Part shown: piece after piece, positions 57,516 through 64,000 of the stretch | How positions within the stretch are numbered: the stretch's first letter is position 1 | Layout: each line of letters begins with the position of its first letter | NCBI GenBank assembly: GCA_036872755.1 | Contig: JAVHNS010000011.1 | Location: 1 to 64,000, forward strand | DNA from: Orbilia blumenaviensis | Taxonomy: Eukaryota; Ascomycota; Orbiliomycetes; Orbiliales; Orbiliaceae | DNA: 64,000 bases | Direction: 5' to 3' | Position numbers and translations under genes: made by a program | The notes under the pieces: generated by a model | The model's database searches: none | Seen by the model: the letters and a program-made list of their open reading frames with translations, nothing else | What the model was told of the DNA's origin: nothing

Positions 57516-60500
57516 TGAATTAAATTATCCTTTCTTTTGTTTTTTAAATCTGCGTTCTAAGATAGGACATAATTTATAATAGGGTAAGTCTAGACTCTAA
57601 ATTCGCTGAGTACGAGCGATGTATTTACGGCGTATTTCTAATGTTGAGGGTTTATGCCGTTAGAGGTGCTTACATCTATACGTTGCAGATCTAAGGCCGT
57701 TTCTTTGTTTCTAAGATTCCTCTGACGTCTTTTCTGCAGCTGTTAGAAAGTGAATGCATTTTCATGCATTTTTTGGTTCCTTTATACTTGCGTACACCCT
57801 AGCCTCGAATCCAGGCAGATATGGATAATATTATGTACGCCTTCCAAGGCCGCAAGTGTCTCTTTTTGTTAGGGATCAGTTGTACATCCCTCTAATCCCT
57901 ATTCATATTATTCCAGAGGTCTCCAGCCTCTCTTCTCTCTTCGCCCACCATCTTCGTTCTATCATCTTTGCCCTCGTGAATTCAGCGGGACCAGCTGGGT
58001 TCGGGGGCATCACAACGCACGATATGCAACACAACTCTTTGAGGCAGGTCTACCGTCTAGGGCTCAGACTCCAACATATGTAAAGGCAAAGCGATGCGAA
58101 GGATTAATTAATTGTGACATCTCCGTAAATATAGGGGCTAAGCTCGAGATCGAGTTTAATAATCTACTACCCCTAGAATCATAGATAGTGATATATATCA
58201 GGATCCTTTTTTATAGTTGCATATGTGTATCTAGTACACCTCTTTGATGATGTAAGACAGGCTTTCAGTGCAACTACTTCGGACAGTTTGATGTCATATA
58301 AATAAATATTCTACGGCCATATGCACGGGCCAAAGCTCTAATCTGATAGCCTAAGCCGTACAAATATCGTCTTTCAGGCTGCCTTACAAAAACAAGTCTT
58401 GTCGCCAGAGCTCTCCATACACAAACTAGTCCCTTTCGCCGGGTATATCGATATATGTCTATGCAGGGCCAGGACAGTATAGATATGAAACGAGCGCCGC
58501 TTACTTTAATGTTCCATAGCATAACCAAGAGAAAGCCGAAGGACTTAGAAAATTGTCTGGAATGTCTAAGACAAGACCCGAAAGATTTGGTGTACTATTA
58601 TAGATTTTAAACTATAGCTGCTTAAACCTATACCTATCCCTTGATTCATCGATCTTGTGTTATTGACCTGCATAAAATCCTGGCTATAGTTTGCAACTCG
58701 GCGTATGCGACGTGGTATTCTTGCGACTTGTGTCACAGCTAACCCATGGATGTATCCATGGGTGTCTGGCACCCTGTGCCTGCAGAGGTTGCGACCCAAC
58801 GCGCATGATTGCCTAAGCTGATATGATTGAATAGAAGACGTCTGAAATTTATCAAAAACCCACACACGTGGTAATGCGCCGCGAGGTCAAGGATGTATAA
58901 ATTTCTGGTCGAACGCCCGTTTGGTTGGACGCGCCTGGCCTAGTTGGATCCTTGAAAGGGTGAAAACTGCTTATGGTGACAGGCGTGCTGATGTATATAG
59001 GGCTTATGCCGATCATTGATCAATGGTACCTTCCATATATAGTCCAAACTACTCGCTGGCTCAACCAATATTGGTCATGTAGCTGGACAATGGCCTGCGG
59101 CCTAAACATGTTTTGACATAATAGCCAGTAACAGCCTTTGGTTAACGAATCGATCCCGTGAGTTTATACACTTAGGCATGGGTGATGCTACCGTATACTG
59201 TAAATTTATAAATAGATGGGTGTAATTTTAGGGGTAAAATTTGTTTCTGCCAATGGGTGTAAATATTTGCTGTAGTCTACTAATCAAAGACTGAGATAGA
59301 AATAATCATTTATAGTGTATGATTGAATATTCGAATGTGATGTTGGTGTATGGTCCTCTCGAGCTCTTACATTTAGATGCAGCCATAGTTATCCTACAGC
59401 TTTGGAGAATATATACACGGATATACACAGAGATGTAGGGCAACTAGCTCTAACTAGTGAAGAAGCTCTAGTCTCAGGTAATTATGAGATCGACTTCTTG
59501 GGATCCTAAAGCAAGCTAATATCAATATCATTTGGTTTTTGAGGCTTCGCTGACGAACCCAAAGATGTACCGCGCGATCATATATTGTGGAGTTTCAAAA
59601 ACACCTCAATGGGTTTCAATCAAATGCGTATACGACCGGGTTCCGACGTTTATGAGAGCATGGAGGTATATCAAAAATATGTATACATGCACGCTATTAT
59701 GTGCGGCAGAATTCAAGGGTTCCTTGGAACTACTGATCTAGTTAATTGCGGCCCTTTCGCTACAGTGAGTTGCAAGGTATGTGTGTGACTGCAGCTCAGA
59801 AAGGATGAAGGGTATGTTTGTCGGCATTTTCTGATCTAGCATCCACTGTTTCGCAGAACATCTGAACAAACAAAGTGTAATCAAAGAAAGAAAAAACGGA
59901 AAAGGGAGAAGTGACATGAGTCAAGGGTCGGATGTAGTAGTTGGGAATGTTTGGGTACGATAGGCCCGTTTTCTCCGGTGTCACAGGGCCCACATTCTCC
60001 GCTCGTGCGACATCAATTTTTTTGGTGCATGCCCAGTCAACATAGTTTGACCTTTAGCCGTTTAGCCAAAAAGGCTCGCTCACAAAACCCACTTCTTCTT
60101 TTTTGGAACCGAGCTTTGCCAATCCGGAGAGGCGTTTTGCTTAGCATAGTCTTGTATAAGCTTATTTGCTCCGAACTTGAAAACCCATCCATGTAATCGC
60201 GACGTCGAGGATCCCTTGATCCCCATGGATCCGACGCTGTCTTGCAGGCCGATGATCCACTTCATCAACTGATTTTCACGGCTACCCGGAACTACCATGA
60301 TCCCCAAAGTAGGAGGATAGCAAGGCGGGGGAATAAAAAGCGACATTAGCCTAATCCAATAAAATGATCCAGAGAATGTTTCGATCCTAGTGTGGTATTT
60401 CTTGCTGATGAATCTTCTTAACAGCCGGGTATGGTGATGTAAGGTTAGGCAACCGTTATCAACTACTCCTCTTACTGTGACACTAGGAATTTTAATGCAT

Positions 60501-60760
60501 ATGCATTGTAATAAATCAGTCGTTACTAGTCGATCAAATTCTCTGGGGCTCAGGTGGACGAGTTAATATGATCCTCTCCCACCGGTTGCCCAGGGTGGCT
60601 TGCTGTGAGGGAGTTCCTCGATACCGAAGAACAAGTATTTAAAGAACCCATGGCTGCCGATGTTTTCTTCGAAAGTTTTGATAACTGCTCCAATCTGGCT
60701 TTTCTTCATTGTATAGGGCGACCCCTGTAGCTGAGATCACACAAACTCCTTTCCTATAAA
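57516..60760. other. 3.2-kb gene-free stretch with a 22-bp palindrome
   Basis: No gene supported. A perfect inverted repeat with 10-bp arms (ACCCATGGAT and ATCCATGGGT) separated by GT lies at 58,742-58,763. Short frames at 58.3-58.9 and 59.5-60.3 kb lack motifs. The last few hundred bases form the promoter of the sugar transporter. Confidence 0.55.
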
Positions 60761-62745
60761 ATGGTTGCTGGCGGCAGCGGTAAAGAGTTCGAGGCGTTCT
60801 CGAAGCGCAGAGCTCAATTCTCCGGCCCTCCGGGTATCAAAGGATTGATACAAAACAGTAATGTGTTCGCGATTTCAGTTTTCGCTTCATTGGGAGGCCT
60901 AGTCTATGGATGTGGGTGTTTATAGATAATCCGATAGTATGGTTCTTTTTAGTTTATACTGACCTATGGCTCTCTGATAGACAACCAGGGTATGTTCGGG
61001 CAGATATTGAGCATGCCTGCCTTTGCGAATACTGTCCACCCTGAGCAGATTAAAAATCCTACTGCTAGGGGTTTTATGACTGCGTAAGTTAAATCGAAGC
61101 CATGGGTGCTAATAGGCATCTATGTATATATATGCAGAAAGCTGATTTAAGTGTTATGATTTTACCCGACAGTATACTCGAACTTGGTGCCTGGGTTGGT
61201 GTCCTCCTCAACGGGTACCTAGCGGACTCTTTAGGCAGAAAAAATGCTTGCGTTCTCGCTACAATCGTCTTTTGTATCGGTGTAATAGTCCAAGCTTGCG
61301 CAAAGAACGTCGACTATATCTTGGGTGGGCGATTTGTCACTGGTCTCGGCGTCGGTTCTCTGTCTATGGTTGTCCCACTTTACAATGCGGAACTTTCACC
61401 CCCAGAGCTTAGAGGTGCATTGGTCAGTCTGCAGCAACTTGCTATCACATTCGGAATCATGATCAGCTACTGGATTGGTTATGGTACCAATTTTATTGGA
61501 GGAACTGGCGAGGGCCAATCCGATGCTGCTTGGTTGATACCTATCTGTATTCAGCTTCTCCCTGCCATTGTCCTAGGCATTGGTATCCTATTTATGCCAC
61601 AATCGCCGAGATGGTTGATGAAGAAAGGAATGGACCAGGAATGTCTCGAGGTGCTCGCAAAACTACGTCGCCGGCCAGAAACCGATGAACTCGTTAAACT
61701 CGAATACCTGGAAGTCAAAGCCCAGCATTTATTCGAGGTGCGGACATCCGAAGCAAATTTTCCACAATATCAGCATGGGACATTCAAAGATAACTTCTTG
61801 CTCGGCTTTCACGAGTATATGAGCTTTTTCAAGAACAAGTCGCTTTTCAAACGGGTAAATGTTGCAATTTGGATTATGATCTTCCAACAGTGGTCCGGTA
61901 TAAACGCCATCCTGTATTACGCCGCCTTTATATTTAAGGATCTAGGATTGACGGGGAACACAACTTCTCTGTTGGCATCTGGTGTCGGTGGTATTGCGAT
62001 GTTCTTAGCTACAATACCCGCCGTTCTGTGGATTGACCAACTCGGACGCAAGCCGGTTCTTATCACTGGTGCCATTGGAATGGCTATCAGTCACTTTATT
62101 GTTGCTGGCTTGTTCGGATCTTATGGTAAAGACTGGCCAAACCACCGTGCTGCTGGGTGGGTCGCTGTCGTTTTCGTATGGATCTACGAAGTCCATTTTG
62201 GGTACTCATGGGGTGAGTATGGCTCTTTTAGTTTCGTCTATTGTGTAGCCTCATGGGTCGTTTACTGACAATAACTAGGTCCTGGCGCCTGGGTTCTAGT
62301 ATCAGAGGTATTCCCACTCGGTGTCAGAGCCAAAGGAATCTCTATTGGTGGCTCTTCTAACTGGCTAAATAACTTCGCGGTAAGTATGAATGATGGTATC
62401 CGGGACTTGATATGGATGAGAAGCCAAATAACTAATTAATTTTCCTAGATTGGACAAGCCACCCCGGATATGGTTGAATCCACAAAATATGGTACCTTCA
62501 TTTTCTTTGGTCTGATCTGTACCATAGCCGCCGGGTTCGTTTGGTGGTTCGTGCCAGAGACGAAGAATCTCTCGCTTGAGGAGATGGACGAAGTATTCGG
62601 TGACGAAGCTGGTACATCGGCGATAGATAGACGAAGACTCGAGGCTATTTATGCTGAGCTTGGGTTAATACCAAACGGTGATGGCGCTTATCACAGCGAT
62701 GAGGTCTTGTTAGAGAAGGATGTTGATGCGAAACATAACGCTTGA
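60761..62745 (+). CDS. Sugar transporter, MFS sugar-porter family
   Basis: Exons 60761-60911, 60981-61083, 61173-62212, 62279-62379 and 62449-62745; 563 aa. Twelve membrane segments are expected. Family signatures: Y-G-Y-N-Q-G-M-F-G in the first helix (split by intron 1), D-S-L-G-R-K in loop 2-3, [12 protein letters not shown] with [21 protein letters not shown] after helix 6, [12 protein letters not shown] in helix 7, D-Q-L-G-R-K-P, and [15 protein letters not shown] at the end. This is a plasma-membrane monosaccharide (hexose or related) proton symporter type. Intron 2 acceptor was set at CCCGACAG, which gives [11 protein letters not shown]; an earlier ATGCAG site would insert extra residues. 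Specific sugar cannot be told. Confidence 0.94.
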
Positions 62746-63502
62746 AGTTGCTCATTATAACTGCCTTGTACCAAATACGGTCCCATCTTGATTCTTTGTT
62801 CTTCTAGACGCCCATTAGCAAACAGTGAAATTTATTCATCTAGCAACTGTAAATGGTCTTGTAAACCAGCCCCAACGAAGCGGAACACCTTATCTGATAT
62901 ATTCATGCAAAAATGCCTCGGCTTCGTGTGTTCTTCGTATCTTGCATAAAAGCGCATATCTCACAACTTTTGCTTAGCTTTGATGTGTTTGTTTTAGTAG
63001 CTTTAAACTTACTATATACCAATTGAGCAAGACCTTCAGGGGAGTCATGGTCAGACTTTTACAGTATTATAGTTTCCTTCACATTGTACATCAAGGCACC
63101 GCAAAATATCTGTAATGTATCTGAGCATCAAGAACTCAAGCTAGCACGAGACCTGGCTAGACAGTAGGTTGCAACACCAACAACGCACATTCGATTCCTC
63201 ATACTTTTGGGTAGAGGCTGCGTCGCGGAACTTCATGCAGAAAAGAGTAAATATATTGACAATGTATTTCTTATATTATCAACTCTAGTATTAAGTAGCT
63301 TAAGTACAATTCCCTCACTTTCGACATAATCAACACTTGTATGTGTAAGAGTGCCTGACAAGGTCACATCTCGACTCATAACCCGGATAGCGTGGTGTTT
63401 GCATTCTATGTAAGTTAGAAGTGCTGGTACACCGTAAGGCCTAATCGATCGAAAGGCACTGATAATGTTGCAGAGTCCTCCTTACCATATCATCATGTTC
63501 AT
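62746..63502. other. Intergenic between convergent genes, no gene seen
   Basis: About 760 bp between the sugar transporter and the convergent small secreted protein gene. No frame or repeat of note. Confidence 0.65.
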
Positions 63503-63872
63503 TTAATACTCTGATTTTTCGGGCTCTGGTTCTTCTGGAGACTGGCATGGGCGCATTGCCATCTCACGAAGGCTAGCACAAGCCTCGGGAATACAACTTG
63601 TTCGGCAAATATTAGAGAGAGAGTTAATTCAGGCGCTGGAATAAGTGTTCCCTATGCTAAACTTACCGATGAACGTCGGATACCCACTCATCAGTGCACT
63701 GTGGGCTTTGAATATAGAATTTACAGGCGTTGGCCATGACGGTGCAGCCCATTGATATCCCAATAGTTGGGGCTTCGACGGTGCCGTTGTTAACGGCTTG
63801 ACGGGGGAAATGAGGAAAAGCTGTCGTCAAGGTAGCGAAAAGAGAGACTGTGAATATTGTGGAAAAATGCAT
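63503..63872 (-). CDS. Small secreted protein, 99 aa, cysteine-containing
   Basis: Exons 63872-63667 and 63596-63503. The signal peptide M-H-F-S-T-I-F-T-V-S-L-F-A-T-L-T-T-A is followed by F-P-H-F-P-R-Q. The mature part has six Cys (G-C-T, A-C-K, Q-C-T, R-C-I, A-C-A and P-C-Q), an even number that could form three disulphides, and an acidic tail of repeated P-E (S-P-E-E-P-E-P-E-K-S-E-Y). The 70-bp intron joins the phase-2 end C-G to T, giving R-C-I-P-E-A-C; without splicing the frame ends after V-H-R. Exact family not recognised; effector-like by size and secretion. It lies near the window edge with no upstream neighbour visible. Confidence 0.82.
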
Positions 63873-64000
63873 CGTTAGAGGAATTTGAACTGAGTGGTAG
63901 GTTGCCTATAATAGGTCTGTTCTGCAAAAAAATAAGGTGTTGATTTCACGATTTCGGCTCTTCTACAGAACTAGAAATCTGTTGGGTCTGTTGGGTCTTA
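63873..64000. promoter_or_regulatory. Presumed promoter of the small secreted protein gene
   Basis: The last 128 bases lie upstream of the minus-strand start. No clear TATA box is seen. The final bases contain a short direct repeat of TGTTGGGTC (63,979-63,998), which may continue beyond the window. Confidence 0.4.

Noticed and set aside
60080..60346. 88-codon minus-strand frame
   Set aside because: No recognisable motif and no partner exon; peptide ends in an unremarkable Lys run.
1..64000. CRISPR arrays or prokaryotic defence systems
   Set aside because: The sequence is eukaryotic nuclear DNA with introns and a telomere; no spaced direct-repeat array was seen.

Overview
The window starts at a chromosome end. 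Positions 1-152 are a CCCTAA telomere array, so this is the left telomere of a linear eukaryotic chromosome. Short introns (about 55-130 bp, GT..AG, with CTAAC/CTGAC-like branch sites), Zn2Cys6 and F-box genes, CBM1 and GH79 enzymes and small cysteine-rich secreted proteins indicate a filamentous ascomycete (Pezizomycotina). The enzyme set would suit a plant-associated or litter-decaying species. A Leotiomycetes affinity is only an impression. All exon structures below were worked out by hand from splice signals, reading-frame continuity and family motifs; every multi-exon model sums to a multiple of three.

Region 1 (153-15,655) is an extremely AT-rich, gene-free subtelomeric block with the marks of repeat-induced point mutation (RIP). 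Inside it lies a 9,192-bp LTR retrotransposon (4746-13937): two 558-bp LTRs in perfect register, TG..CA-type ends and a 5-bp target duplication (ATAAT). It reads on the minus strand and still shows a decayed gag zinc knuckle (about 12.0 kb) and a decayed Ty3/gypsy-type reverse transcriptase active site (about 9.1 kb), both altered only by C-to-T/G-to-A type changes. A second diverged repeat pair (about 241-345 and 14,903-15,013) flanks the block.

Region 2 (15.7-36.7 kb) holds a multi-pass membrane protein with an internal triplicate repeat, an SBF/Rch1-like transporter, a 154-aa orphan, a CBM1-pectate lyase, a cysteine-rich secreted protein with a Kex2-like site, a Baeyer-Villiger-type monooxygenase, a seven-exon F-box protein, an uncharacterised 228-aa protein, a five-exon zinc deaminase and a single-pass surface protein with a Ser/Thr-rich stalk.

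Region 3 (38.2-44.3 kb) has a GH79 glycosidase with a GPI-type tail, an NAD(P)-dependent epimerase-like protein and mannitol-1-phosphate 5-dehydrogenase. 44.3-50.9 kb is nearly empty, with one 92-aa gene.

Region 4 (50.9-64 kb) has a Prx5/Ahp1-type peroxiredoxin, a short-chain dehydrogenase, a Zn2Cys6 regulator containing a GC-AG intron, a tRNA-Gln candidate, a sugar-porter MFS transporter and a second small secreted cysteine-containing protein.

Taken together the gene arm looks like a subtelomeric accessory region: secreted plant-polymer enzymes, two effector-like proteins, sugar uptake, mannitol metabolism and peroxide removal. There is no backbone enzyme (PKS, NRPS, terpene synthase), so it is not a secondary-metabolite cluster, and I found no prokaryotic-type system. 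The most distinctive structure is the RIP-inactivated retroelement with its strand-polarised mutation tracts next to the telomere.
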